This document shows, one piece after another, positions 27,846 through 36,128 of a stretch of 64,000 nucleotides of DNA; the stretch's first letter is position 1, and the number at the start of each line of letters is the position of its first letter. The stretch covers positions 4,278,001-4,342,000 of the forward strand of contig NZ_AP018439.1 of the NCBI RefSeq assembly GCF_009937955.1, read 5' to 3'. A program made the translations under genes and the position numbers. Under the pieces are notes generated by a model that saw only the letters and a list, made by a program, of their open reading frames with translations, ran no database searches and was not told where the DNA came from. This stretch comes from Undibacterium sp. KW1 (GTDB lineage: Bacteria; Pseudomonadota; Gammaproteobacteria; Burkholderiales; Burkholderiaceae_D).

Positions 27846-28964
27846 CTAACCCAGCCATTCGGTATAGACCACACCGTTTTGTATCTGCCCTATGACCTGT
27901 GCCTGGTTTTCTGCGCTCTCGCAAAAACTGGCGAGCGCACCTGCGGGTGAAATCATGCCCTTGTTGAGCTGGTTCGACCAGTAATCAAAACCAGCCTGGT
28001 CGGGCGCGCGGTGCAACACATTCTGGTAAAAATTATTGATCAGTGTCGTTGTGCTGGGGAAGCTGCCATACAGCTTCTGGAACTCTGCCGACTGAAAAAA
28101 TCCTGCAGCAACTTGCGTGAGGCTGACGCCGTGATCCATCCTGTCTATCCAGTAGCCAAGACCTGCCAGATCAGGCTTGCGGCCAAATGCGGCCTGGTAA
28201 AGGCGATAAGCTTGCCCGGCTGCGCCGTTGATATCAAAGGCCAGTGCTGAATCAGTAAAGATCAGGCGTTCGACTTGTGCGACTGCATCCGTGCCATCTT
28301 TGCCTACCGTATCTTTGACGGTAAAACTGGTGGTCGTACCATTGATGGCATAATCACCGAGCTTGCCCGCCAACACCAAAAAGTCGAGGCCTGCGCCGCC
28401 GTCTATCACATCATTGCCTGCACTGCTGATGATGGTGTCGTTACCTGCCCCTGCGGTGATATTGTCGTCGCCATTTGTACCCTGCAGATAATCATTGCCG
28501 CTGGTGCCATAGATATTCTTGCCGGGCACAGAGAGGTTCAGGCCGAGTATATAGTCGGTAGCCGCATACGACAGATTGCTGACGCGCACAAAAAAATCAC
28601 CGTGTGAATATCCACCTGTGTAATTGAAGACGATGCTGCCATCGGTCGTCAGGCTGGCATAGCTGGTGTCAAGACCGGCCAGCGGGTTACCTGCGCTGTC
28701 GGTGATCTTGACTTCTATACCGCTATAGGTTTCGCGCCATTCATTGGTCGCACTATAGTTATTGACGATGTCGGTAGAGACCACCAGGGTATAAGTACCA
28801 GGGCCATCGAGGTTGAGCTGGTACCAGTCTGTGAGGTCTGTGGCGGACAATTTGCCGAACGACACCTTGCCCAGGTTAACCTGGAAATTGGCGCTCAGAG
28901 AACTGGAATCATAACCCTTGGTTCTCTCATCATAGACACCATCATCACCATAAACATAGGCCAT
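27846..28964 (-). CDS. secreted-type protein: PPC-like, RTX, DUF4214 (no Ig domain)
   Basis: 372 residues, the shortest family member. It has an N-terminal PPC-like domain (D-L-T-D-W-Y-Q-L-N-L-D-G-P-G near 42-55), RTX-type repeats at about 155-200 (G-N-D-Y-L-Q-G, G-A-G-N-D-T-I), and a DUF4214 domain at about 250-360, ending T-E-W-L-G. The Ig-like module present in four siblings is missing. The final ~50 residues match the fifth paralogue exactly. Its own promoter should lie in 28965-29110. Confidence 0.77.
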   Translation of the reverse strand: MAYVYGDDGVYDERTKGYDSSSLSANFQVNLGKVSFGKLSATDLTDWYQLNLDGPGTYTLVVSTDIVNNYSATNEWRETYSGIEVKITDSAGNPLAGLDTSYASLTTDGSIVFNYTGGYSHGDFFVRVSNLSYAATDYILGLNLSVPGKNIYGTSGNDYLQGTNGDDNITAGAGNDTIISSAGNDVIDGGAGLDFLVLAGKLGDYAINGTTTSFTVKDTVGKDGTDAVAQVERLIFTDSALAFDINGAAGQAYRLYQAAFGRKPDLAGLGYWIDRMDHGVSLTQVAAGFFQSAEFQKLYGSFPSTTTLINNFYQNVLHRAPDQAGFDYWSNQLNKGMISPAGALASFCESAENQAQVIGQIQNGVVYTEWLG

Positions 28965-29110
28965 CTTTCACTCCTTACTCTTTCTGGACATACGCAACAT
29001 ACGCAAAAACGCGCTTGACTCTTGCAGCTTTAACGCAATAACGGCATCATCGGATGACAGGAATGTCAAAAAAGTTTAAGCATGAACAAATCAAGCATGG
29101 AAACTTGCGC

Positions 29111-29752
29111 ATGAAGAACCCGACAGAAATCACCGTCGCCACTTTCAATAAACTGGCACAGCGCTACCAGGACAAATATATGGACCTGGAAGATTATGAC
29201 GATACCTATGCGCTGTTTTGCAAGAATTTGGTTTCCAGCAATGCGCGTGTATTGGAACTGGCTTGCGGACCAGGCAATGTGACACGTGCCCTGCTGGCAC
29301 GCCTGCCTGATTTACAGATCGTGGCAACTGACCTCGCACCGCAAATGGTGGAGCTGGCGCGCAGCAATAATCCTACGGCGCAATTCGCCGTCATGGATTG
29401 CCGTGATGTGGGTGGACAAGGGAAAAATTTTGATGCGGTGGTCTGCGCCTTTGGCCTGCCCTATTTATCGCGTGCTGAAGCAGCAACACTCATTGCTGAT
29501 GCCGTTGCAGTGCTCAATCCTGGTGGCCTGCTTTACCTGAGTGCAATGGAAGCAGAAGAAACACGCTCAGGCTGGCAAACATCAAGTACTGGTGACCAGG
29601 TCTATATCCACTATCATGATGAGCAACATTTGCGCACGGCATTGGGCCTGCATAGCTTTGACATCATCGATATCAAACGCAAACCCGGGCCTGCACAAAG
29701 CAGCATGGCGAGCACGGATTTATTTATCCTGGCCCGCCTGCGAGCTGTTTGA
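29111..29752 (+). CDS. class I SAM-dependent methyltransferase
   Basis: 213 residues from ATG 29111 (GGA 10-12 nt upstream); an earlier in-frame ATG at 29054 would add 19 residues with a basic bias. Motif I is V-L-E-L-A-C-G-P-G-N-V-T near residues 44-55 and motif II has A-T-D-L-A-P-Q-M. These are Rossmann methyltransferase features of the UbiE/Methyltransf_25 type. Substrate unknown. It is a single gene between two oppositely oriented units. Confidence 0.82.
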   Translation: MKNPTEITVATFNKLAQRYQDKYMDLEDYDDTYALFCKNLVSSNARVLELACGPGNVTRALLARLPDLQIVATDLAPQMVELARSNNPTAQFAVMDCRDVGGQGKNFDAVVCAFGLPYLSRAEAATLIADAVAVLNPGGLLYLSAMEAEETRSGWQTSSTGDQVYIHYHDEQHLRTALGLHSFDIIDIKRKPGPAQSSMASTDLFILARLRAV

Positions 29753-29783
29753 TGACTGCGCTTTAGTAATTTAGTGAGACAGC

Positions 29784-30680
29784 TTATTTCAAGAAGTTTT
29801 TGACTTCAGCCTGAAACTGCTCAGGCTGGTCCCACATGATGAAGTGCGCACTGGCAGTGATGCGCTTGAGCTGCACATCTTTGATGCTGGCATAAGCCAT
29901 CTTGTAAAAACCATCCATCTGCTCTGGCGTCACCGGCGCACCATTTGGCACCACATACAAGACCGAGGTCGGCACGGCAATGTTTTTCAGCTCAGGTGTC
30001 AGGTCCGTCGTGATTAATTCATGATAGGCGCGGGAAGCAACGTCCTGGTCACTCTTGAGTGCGTCATCCAGCCCAGCAGGGCGCATGGCGGTGTTATTGA
30101 TCATGCTGTTGATGGTTGCCGTGGTTCTTTGCGCCCGCGCTTCTGGTGCGGCTGCACGCATCTTGGCCAGCATATCGTCTGCCATCGGTTTAATACTTTG
30201 CGGTGTCGTGCCCGGCGGGCCAAACATCACACCGAGGAAAGGGAACATATCGACGATCATCAGCTTGCTGATGGATTGCGGATGCCGCGCCGCCACCATC
30301 ATGCCTATCGTGCCACCCATGGAATGCCCGATCAGCACAGGCTTTTGCAAACCATGCGGCACTAGCTGGGCAATGTAGCGGGCGATTTCTTCTGCCACAG
30401 GTGTTGCCACTGCCCCTTCGGTATTGCCACCAACTGCCTGCCCGGCAAAGCCCGATACCTGCACCAGATGATACCGGTAGCCAGGTACTGCCTTGACCAT
30501 CTCAGCCCACACCTTTGGGGACGAACTCAGGCCAGGCACCAGAATCACATCACTGCCCTCGCCTTCTACCCTGATACTGATACGCTCAGAGCTAAAAGCT
30601 GCGGCCCAGGCAGCGACAGGGCTAAGGACTGCGCAACTAAATGCCAGAGCGGTCTTGAGCAGGTGACGGCGAAGTATCAT
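29784..30680 (-). CDS. exported alpha/beta-hydrolase
   Basis: 298 residues from the ATG at 30678-30680 (AAGGA 8 nt upstream). A double-Arg then hydrophobic signal (R-R-H-L-L-K-T-A-L-A-F) ends near A-W-A-A; the R-R-x-L-L-K start could be a Tat signal. The fold has an oxyanion region L-V-P-G-L-S-S-S-P and the nucleophile elbow G-H-S-M-G-G (about residue 118-123). The C-terminal H in the A-S-A-H-F motif is the probable catalytic His, and D145 in V-D-M-F a candidate acid. It is likely a periplasmic esterase or lipase-like enzyme; substrate unknown. Confidence 0.82.
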   Translation of the reverse strand: MILRRHLLKTALAFSCAVLSPVAAWAAAFSSERISIRVEGEGSDVILVPGLSSSPKVWAEMVKAVPGYRYHLVQVSGFAGQAVGGNTEGAVATPVAEEIARYIAQLVPHGLQKPVLIGHSMGGTIGMMVAARHPQSISKLMIVDMFPFLGVMFGPPGTTPQSIKPMADDMLAKMRAAAPEARAQRTTATINSMINNTAMRPAGLDDALKSDQDVASRAYHELITTDLTPELKNIAVPTSVLYVVPNGAPVTPEQMDGFYKMAYASIKDVQLKRITASAHFIMWDQPEQFQAEVKNFLK

Positions 30681-30745
30681 AAACAATTCCTTGGTTAATA
30701 TTCTGCTAGCATACTACAGTCTGCATTCATTTTTTTAAACCATTC

Positions 30746-31183
30746 ATGTCCGCAAGCAATCTACAAAACGCTATCGCCAGCCAGCTCAGTCAATGGCTGG
30801 CAATGAGCAACACTGGCGACTGGCAAACCATAGCCAGCACCGATGTCCCGCACCTGCCCTATTTGCTGGCAGCGCGCTTCGACCATGATGTGCGCCAGGG
30901 CGGCTTTGCCCAGTTTCTCTACAATATGAACGGGCACTTACTGGCGCAGATTGAAGACATGCTGATTGCCGCCAATGCCCACGTCGCCCATGATTTTTAC
31001 GTACAAGCCATCAGCCTGTGTCTGAAAAACAAAGCGGAATACCAGCGCTTTTTAGCCAGCAACTATACCGATACCAACACGCTCAAAGACCAGTTGCAGT
31101 TACTCAGTGTCGCTTATTTTGGCAAAAGAACGGATTTCCAGACAGAGGCACATGCTTTTCTGGTGAGTGGTTTGCCCGCTTAA
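30746..31183 (+). CDS. DMP19/DUF4375-like protein
   Basis: 145 residues, cytosolic. It contains A-R-F-D-H-D-V-R-Q-G-G-F-A-Q-F-L-Y-N, closely resembling the E-x-x-N-G-G-F-x-Q-F-(F/Y)-x-N motif of DUF4375 (DMP19) proteins. DMP19 of Neisseria is a DNA mimic, but the acidic surface cannot be judged here. Single gene, function unknown. Confidence 0.6.
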   Translation: MSASNLQNAIASQLSQWLAMSNTGDWQTIASTDVPHLPYLLAARFDHDVRQGGFAQFLYNMNGHLLAQIEDMLIAANAHVAHDFYVQAISLCLKNKAEYQRFLASNYTDTNTLKDQLQLLSVAYFGKRTDFQTEAHAFLVSGLPA

Positions 31184-31202
31184 GTTCTGATAATGATTGC
31201 CC

Positions 31203-31790
31203 CTAACCTGCATACCCAGTGATAAAACAAGCATAAAAATGCTTGAGCAAAGGCTGATCCTGGCACTTCATCATGCCGCCAATTTTATCCAGCCGCGCCT
31301 GTTCTGGCATCTGTGCAGGGTCTGCTATATACAGGATGCCGTGATGCTCTGAAAACGGCACATGCAAGGCATAGGGAAAATACACATACACCGGTTTGCC
31401 GTCGTCGGCGTAACAGTCATCTGTTTTCTTGCAATTCCCTGGCAAATTACTACTGAGTACAGCAACTTCCTTTTCATAATGCCCTTGAAAAATCCAGGCA
31501 TCAACATGCTCTGCCAAAGAAGTTGTGGGCACATAAAACCAGGCAGCCCAGCATACTGTGAGGAGCGTAATCAATATCCATGACCACCCGGCCAGCGGGC
31601 CATCGAAAGAATGCCGGAAAAACTTCAAGGAGCTGTAACTGGCATACAGCCCCAGACCAAACATCAGCATCAATACCAAAAGAAAAAAAGCCAGATGCAT
31701 TTGTACGTACAGTGCCGAGAAACCCAATACGGCAGCGGCAAAAATGAACGGGGACTTTGGTAAAGGTCTTTTTTCAGCAAGCAGTGTCAT
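31203..31790 (-). CDS. hypothetical membrane protein with three N-terminal helices
   Basis: 195 residues from the ATG at 31788-31790; a TTG at 31820 is the alternative and neither has a good ribosome site. Hydrophobic segments occupy roughly residues 15-35, 38-58 and 78-98, followed by an extracytoplasmic domain of about 95 residues with four cysteines (C-K-K-T-D-D-C, C-Q, C-F). I do not recognise the family. It converges with the DUF4375-like gene. Confidence 0.6.
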   Translation of the reverse strand: MTLLAEKRPLPKSPFIFAAAVLGFSALYVQMHLAFFLLVLMLMFGLGLYASYSSLKFFRHSFDGPLAGWSWILITLLTVCWAAWFYVPTTSLAEHVDAWIFQGHYEKEVAVLSSNLPGNCKKTDDCYADDGKPVYVYFPYALHVPFSEHHGILYIADPAQMPEQARLDKIGGMMKCQDQPLLKHFYACFITGYAG

Positions 31791-31827
31791 CAAGGGTAAT
31801 CCGTGTAGATACGATATCAACAGACAA

Positions 31828-32292
31828 TTAACCCTGCCCCATCATCTTTGCAAACCTGGCACGCAACTCGTCATAAGACACATCTTCTTTGCGACTTGCC
31901 AGCAACCACACATGACCAAATGGATCGATCAGGGTACCGCGCCTGTCGCCGTCAAACTGATCAGCAACAGGCATCGCAGCCTTCGCCCCCAGCTCTACGG
32001 CACGGCCAAATACAGCATCTACATCATCAACATACAAGTGTATGGATACTGACGATCCACCCAGCGACTGCGGGCCACGGTAACCCATGTCCGGGAACTC
32101 ATCTGCCAGCATCAACAGCGCATCGCCTATGCTGATTTCTGCATGCATGATCTTGCCGTTGCCATCGTCCAGGCGTACCAGTTCATTGGCAGCAAATGCA
32201 GCCGCATAAAATTCAAGCGCAGCAGCAGCGCCCTTGATGATGAGATAAGTTGTGGCGCCACGATAAGCAGCCGGTATAGCAATATTTGACAT
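31828..32292 (-). CDS. VOC-family protein (PhnB/glyoxalase-like)
   Basis: 154 residues with the two beta-alpha-beta-beta-beta modules of the vicinal oxygen chelate fold: a Y-L-I-I-K-G-A-A-A-A-L-E-F-Y start, H-A-E-I-S-I-G-D-A-L-L-M-L-A-D-E in the middle, and D-P-F-G-H-x-W-L near the end. It is closest in pattern to PhnB-like proteins. Potential metal ligands are the H and E of H-A-E and the Gly-His near the C-terminus. Enzymatic role not predictable. Confidence 0.8.
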   Translation of the reverse strand: MSNIAIPAAYRGATTYLIIKGAAAALEFYAAAFAANELVRLDDGNGKIMHAEISIGDALLMLADEFPDMGYRGPQSLGGSSVSIHLYVDDVDAVFGRAVELGAKAAMPVADQFDGDRRGTLIDPFGHVWLLASRKEDVSYDELRARFAKMMGQG

Positions 32293-32593
32293 GAGGATGT
32301 ACCCATCTAAGGTGTAAGGTAAGAGAAGACTGCCTTCAACAACAAATCAGTTCATCATGATGTGCCGTGAACTGCAGGCATGCAGAGACTATTGCCGCCT
32401 CAGAAGCCGGAATGTCAGCATCTTGGGTATTTTCATTTTATCAATGATTTGCATAGCTGGGTAAATTAGCGGGTAAATTAAGGACTAAACTCACCGCACG
32501 CATGACGATCAGTTGCCCCGCACCTGAAACCCGCATGAGGTCGCCGGTACGCCACTTGATCACCACGACATGGCAGGGTTAATATGCTGAGGC
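32293..32593. other. intergenic region upstream of the OmpA-domain fragment
   Basis: 301 bp between divergent genes. A short minus-strand frame at 32441-32566 (GTG start, 41 codons) contains G-D-L-M-R-V-S-G-A-G-Q-L-I-V-M and has a faint likeness to small DUF2158 (YodC) proteins, too short to call. The region should hold the promoters of both neighbours. Confidence 0.4.
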
Positions 32594-33028
32594 TTGACAC
32601 TGACTATCAACGCTCACCAAACGGAAATCAATATGCGATGGTTTTCAAAGACCGATCTCGGCAGTACCTTCGCCAAGGATTGCCATGTACTCCTGTATGG
32701 CGTGTTCTTCGATTTCAACAAGGCCACGCTCAAGCCTGAGTCCGACAGTGTGCTGGACAAAGTCGCAGCCATGCTCAAGACCGACGCCAGCATCAAGGCC
32801 GAGGTAGAAGGCCATACCGACAATGTCGGTGGCGACGACTACAACCTCAAACTCTCTGACACCCGCGCCGCGAGTGTGCGCAACTGGCTGGTGCAGCATG
32901 GTATCGATGCTGCGCGTCTGACTTCCAAAGGCTATGGCAAGTCACGTCCTGTTGCTGATAACGGCACAGACGCAGGCCGTGCACGTAACCGCAGGGTGAA
33001 GCTGGCGAAATTGAGTTGCAAACCTTGA
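32594..33028 (+). CDS. OmpA-family C-terminal domain protein, probably N-terminally truncated
   Basis: 144 residues, almost entirely an OmpA peptidoglycan-binding domain: D-F-N-K-A-T-L-K-P, G-H-T-D-N-V-G, L-S-x-x-R-A-x-S-V, G-Y-G-x-x-x-P-x-x-x-N, N-R-R-V. The diaminopimelate-binding Asp and Arg are present. Homologues of this layout normally have a signal peptide and an N-terminal domain, and neither is present: the protein starts about 25 residues before the domain with no export signal. Either the start is internal to a decayed gene or it is a cytosolic relic. An in-frame ATG at 32633 is an alternative start. Confidence 0.65.
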   Translation: MTLTINAHQTEINMRWFSKTDLGSTFAKDCHVLLYGVFFDFNKATLKPESDSVLDKVAAMLKTDASIKAEVEGHTDNVGGDDYNLKLSDTRAASVRNWLVQHGIDAARLTSKGYGKSRPVADNGTDAGRARNRRVKLAKLSCKP

Positions 33029-33065
33029 CAAGTCACGATCAATATTTTCAAAAAAAAATTTACAC

Positions 33066-33422
33066 ATGACCAAGCTCCTGAGTGAAACCAGAAATCTCAA
33101 CATCCGATGCGATTTGCCTGCAGAAATTTGGGACAGGGTTCCAGATGTTTATGCACTCATGGAAGGATGGCTGGGCTTTGGAGATGGCATCAAGGGAATG
33201 GACGGCATACCGTACTGGTTTGGATTTAATGAAGAAGAAGCGCACATTTCAGCTTCAGTAGAGCCCGGCGGCTTGCAGTTTTTTGTCACGGATATGGATG
33301 AAGAAAAATGGAATTTTTGGCTTTCCCATTTAAAGTTGCAAGCAACAAAAATACTTGGATTCAGGGTTGGCGAAATCGAATTGGGTGAAGTGAATTCTGA
33401 GATTGAATGGATAGTCGCGTAG
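33066..33422 (+). CDS. hypothetical protein whose stop codon lies in an inverted-repeat element
   Basis: 118 residues, acidic, soluble; family not recognised. The sequence has W-F-G-F-N-E-E-E-A and a repeated Trp/Phe pattern reminiscent of small immunity-type proteins, but nothing specific. The TAG at 33420-33422 is formed by the first bases of the 35-bp inverted repeat beginning at 33419, so the natural C-terminus may have been cut by that insertion. Confidence 0.55.
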   Translation: MTKLLSETRNLNIRCDLPAEIWDRVPDVYALMEGWLGFGDGIKGMDGIPYWFGFNEEEAHISASVEPGGLQFFVTDMDEEKWNFWLSHLKLQATKILGFRVGEIELGEVNSEIEWIVA

Positions 33423-33608
33423 GTACGATTAGCGCAGCGTAATCGTACGCATGCCAATCCTGACAACAACAGAAATGCACCTGATTGCAAAGCCTTCATC
33501 TACTGGGAAACGATGCGTTTAAAATATGTTTTTGCGAGAAAAAACAAACCAAAAAATTTTAATCCGTAGCTGACATGCGTACGATTACGCTTTGCTAATC
33601 GTACCTAC
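33419..33608. repeat. 190-bp element with 35-bp inverted ends
   Basis: The left arm (33419-33453) begins GTAGGTACGATTAGCG. The right arm (33574-33608), read in reverse complement, agrees with it at 33 of 35 positions. The 120-bp core has no gene. It is a MITE-like palindromic element that supplies the termination codons of both flanking convergent genes. Confidence 0.8.
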
Positions 33609-33839
33609 ACACCCTTCTCTGCTTGCAGACATTAGCATCGCGCAGCCCTTTTGCGACAATGTCACCAGCCCGCTCGCACCACCTTCGCAACTGATCAATC
33701 CTTCTGCACAGGCATCTTCCCATATACATAATCTTGGACAAGTACTGTGCCAAGCCTCAATGACTTCAGTATAACTGCGAGGCCGCTGCTGTATCCATTC
33801 CAGCATTTGGAGAGTAAGGCAGGTGTGCGCGTCGGGCAT
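33585..33839 (-). CDS. small hypothetical protein, winged-helix-like
   Basis: 84 residues. The pattern L-x-W-I-x-x-R-P-R-S-Y-x-E-x-x-E-A-W-x-S-T-C-P-R-L-x-x-W-E-D-A, then V-T-L-S-x-x-G, resembles a small family of Burkholderiales proteins that look like winged-helix modules. That family name is not certain. The last seven codons (V-G-T-I-S-K-A) and the TAA are encoded by the right arm of the inverted-repeat element, so the natural C-terminus may have been replaced. Confidence 0.55.
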   Translation of the reverse strand: MPDAHTCLTLQMLEWIQQRPRSYTEVIEAWHSTCPRLCIWEDACAEGLISCEGGASGLVTLSQKGCAMLMSASREGCVGTISKA

Positions 33840-33862
33840 GATATTTCCCCCCTGAGTTCAGA

Positions 33863-34396
33863 TCAGATCAAATGCAACATCCCTGCACCTGCCCCGGCAG
33901 CGATCAGTATGACCGGGTTCAGTTTGCTGCGCACGACAATGATGGCTGTAAGCAAGGTAATCACGTCAGTGCGCCAGCTGGCAGTGTCGAGTTGGGTGAA
34001 CAGGCAGGCAGTGGCCAGCAAGAAACCTATCGAGATAGGGGCAAAGGTGTCGCGCACGGCCGCTGTCAGGCGTATGTTGTAGTTGGAGGTATCCAGGCTG
34101 ATAACGGATAAGGTCAATATCGTTGACGGGATGATGACTGCAAGTGTCGTCAGTATCGCGCCTGTCCAGCCAGCGATGAGCCAGCCTACCAGAGAGATGA
34201 ACAAGAGATTGGGGCCGGGCGCTGCCTGGGCGATGGCATAGGCTGAGGCGAACTGGGCGCTGGTGACCCAGTGTTTTTCAGTGACGACAAAATGGCTGAT
34301 GTCGGGTGCCATCATCACCAGCCCGCCGCCAACTGCCATCATCGACAGGATGGACAGATGCAGGCACAGGTCCAGCATGGGGGATTCGTCATTCAT
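33863..34396 (-). CDS. chrA: chromate transporter subunit (second CHR half)
   Basis: 177 residues, about six hydrophobic segments. It carries the CHR-domain run G-G-G-L-V-M-M-A-P and A-I-A-Q-A-A-P-G-P-N-L-L-F, typical of the half-size (short-chain) chromate ion transporter family. It overlaps the first half-size gene by 8 bp, so the two halves are translated together and probably form a heterodimer equal to a full-length ChrA. Expected role: chromate efflux across the inner membrane. Confidence 0.82.
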   Translation of the reverse strand: MNDESPMLDLCLHLSILSMMAVGGGLVMMAPDISHFVVTEKHWVTSAQFASAYAIAQAAPGPNLLFISLVGWLIAGWTGAILTTLAVIIPSTILTLSVISLDTSNYNIRLTAAVRDTFAPISIGFLLATACLFTQLDTASWRTDVITLLTAIIVVRSKLNPVILIAAGAGAGMLHLI

Positions 34397-35021
34397 TTTT
34401 GTCTTTCAGAAAATAAGCAGCCACGCTGCCTGGTAAGGCCAGCAATACGAAAACAATAATCAGGCGAAACTTGAGCAGAGCCAGCCCGGCAAAGGCCAGC
34501 GCCATCAATACCACCTGCAAACTGATCCTGCTGTTGAACAGCCTGCTTTTGTCTGGCTCCGCACTCTGGGCATTTTTTCCAAACAAGGACATTGCCATCT
34601 TGAGCGCTGTTGACAACACCAGGCCCGCTGCCACGGCTGTCATACCTGTCAATGCATCTTGCACCACGGCCAGTTTGCCAAAACGCTGGTAGGCAACGCC
34701 GAGCGCGATCACCAGCAAAAAAGGGGCAATGATCAGGCCTGCCATCGCTGCCAGCGCACCTGGGATACCGGCATAGCGCTTGCCTATCATCAGGGCGACA
34801 TTGCAGATTGTAGGGCCGGGCAAGACTTGGCTCAGGGCCAGGTAGCGGGCGAATTCTTCTGCGGTGAGCCAGCGGTATTGCTCGACCAATGCCCGGTAGG
34901 CAAAGGGCATGACGCCGCCAAAACCTGTCATCGCTATTTTTGAAAACACCAGGAACAGGCGCCACGCGGAGATGCTGGCAGCATCATTGGCAACCAGAGT
35001 GGATAAAGGCGGATTCAGCAT
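34389..35021 (-). CDS. chrA: chromate transporter subunit (first CHR half)
   Basis: 210 residues with the CHR motif F-x-K-I-x-x-x-G-F-G-G-V-x-P-(F/Y)-x-x-R and A-L-S-Q-V-L-P-G-P-T-I-C-N, plus about six membrane helices. It is divergent from a LysR-type regulator at 35126. The intergenic space holds an inverted repeat that is a likely operator. No other chr gene (chrB, chrC) is present. Confidence 0.85.
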   Translation of the reverse strand: MLNPPLSTLVANDAASISAWRLFLVFSKIAMTGFGGVMPFAYRALVEQYRWLTAEEFARYLALSQVLPGPTICNVALMIGKRYAGIPGALAAMAGLIIAPFLLVIALGVAYQRFGKLAVVQDALTGMTAVAAGLVLSTALKMAMSLFGKNAQSAEPDKSRLFNSRISLQVVLMALAFAGLALLKFRLIIVFVLLALPGSVAAYFLKDKNE

Positions 35022-35037
35022 GGGGCACCATCTAATC

Positions 35038-35073
35038 GGTAAGAAATATTTTCTGCATGAACATCTTCTTACC
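35038..35073. promoter_or_regulatory. candidate LysR operator between chrA and its regulator
   Basis: A perfect 8-bp inverted repeat, GGTAAGAA (35038-35045) and TTCTTACC (35066-35073), with a 20-nt spacer, in the 104-bp divergent intergenic region. Confidence 0.45.
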
Positions 35074-35125
35074 TGGGCAATTAAAAGTACAATGAATTTA
35101 TTTAGACGATTGATTCATTTTTCTT

Positions 35126-36058
35126 ATGAAAATCGATATTCTCGGTGTGCAGGCTTTTGTGGCCATCGCCGACCATGGCAGTTTTAACAAGGCGGCTGAT
35201 GTGCTGTTTGTCACGCAAACGGCGGTAACGCAGCGACTGCGCAATCTGGAGATTTTTTTGGGCGTGACCTTGCTCGAAAGAACCACCCGCTCCATCGCCC
35301 TGACCAGGACCGGGCAAGACTTTTTGCCGCAAGCAAGAAGGTTATTGCAAGAACTGTCCGCCGCCCTGACCGAGATACGCGAAACCGGCAAGGCCCTGCG
35401 CGGTGATGTGTCGATTGCCTGCATACCAACAGCGGGGGTGCGCTACCTGCCGCAAGTCATCCGCGAATATTCTGCACTATTCCCGGATAACCGTATCAAG
35501 ATACTCGACCATGCATCAGTCGGCGTGGCAGAGGCCGTGCTACGGCGCGAGGCTGAATTTGGTATCAACCTCGCTGGCCCTAACCATCCTGAACTGAGCA
35601 CCACGCCTTTGCTGGAAGACCGCTTCGTGCTGGTTTGCCGTGATGATCATGCACTGGCCAGACGCAAAAGCCTGTCGTGGTCACAATTGCAGCCCTACCC
35701 TTTGATCTTTGCCGGGCAGGCCAGCGGCAACCGAGCGCTGCTCGATGGTTACCTGGGCGCAGAGAATATGCATGGTGGCCGGAGTGCGCAAGATGGGCAG
35801 GCGGGTTTAAGCCTGCAGATACATTATGAGGTACAGCGCAACTCCACCGCACTGGGCCTGGTCGATGCCGGTATTGCAGCCGCCATCGTGCCCAATCTCG
35901 CCATGCAAAAAGCCAACTACCCGCGCCTGCGCGTGATCAGGCTGCAAGACCCTGTGATTTCGCGAACCCTGGTGCTGGTGGCCCGCAAGGCCGCCCGCCT
36001 GTCACCGGCGGCGCAGTTGTTATATGACATGATCAGGGATAGCCGGGTGGTCAAATAA
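35126..36058 (+). CDS. LysR-family regulator divergent to chromate transporter genes
   Basis: 310 residues. An N-terminal winged HTH (residues 1-62: F-V-A-I-A-D-H-G-S-F-N-K-A-A-D-V-L-F-V-T-Q-T-A-V-T-Q-R-L-R-N-L-E) is followed by a periplasmic-binding-like effector domain (about 90-300). Its divergent position and the palindrome between the genes suggest it controls the chrA pair; the inducer is unknown. Confidence 0.85.
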   Translation: MKIDILGVQAFVAIADHGSFNKAADVLFVTQTAVTQRLRNLEIFLGVTLLERTTRSIALTRTGQDFLPQARRLLQELSAALTEIRETGKALRGDVSIACIPTAGVRYLPQVIREYSALFPDNRIKILDHASVGVAEAVLRREAEFGINLAGPNHPELSTTPLLEDRFVLVCRDDHALARRKSLSWSQLQPYPLIFAGQASGNRALLDGYLGAENMHGGRSAQDGQAGLSLQIHYEVQRNSTALGLVDAGIAAAIVPNLAMQKANYPRLRVIRLQDPVISRTLVLVARKAARLSPAAQLLYDMIRDSRVVK

Positions 36059-36128
36059 ACGGGAGTAAGGCAAACTGTTTGTTCCGATACTCAACCGGCA
36101 AATATCAATCACCTTATATTTATTCTGG

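Noticed and set aside
32441..32566. 41-codon GTG frame with faint DUF2158-like pattern on the minus strand
   Set aside because: Too short, weak pattern, no ribosome site; only noted in the intergenic entry.
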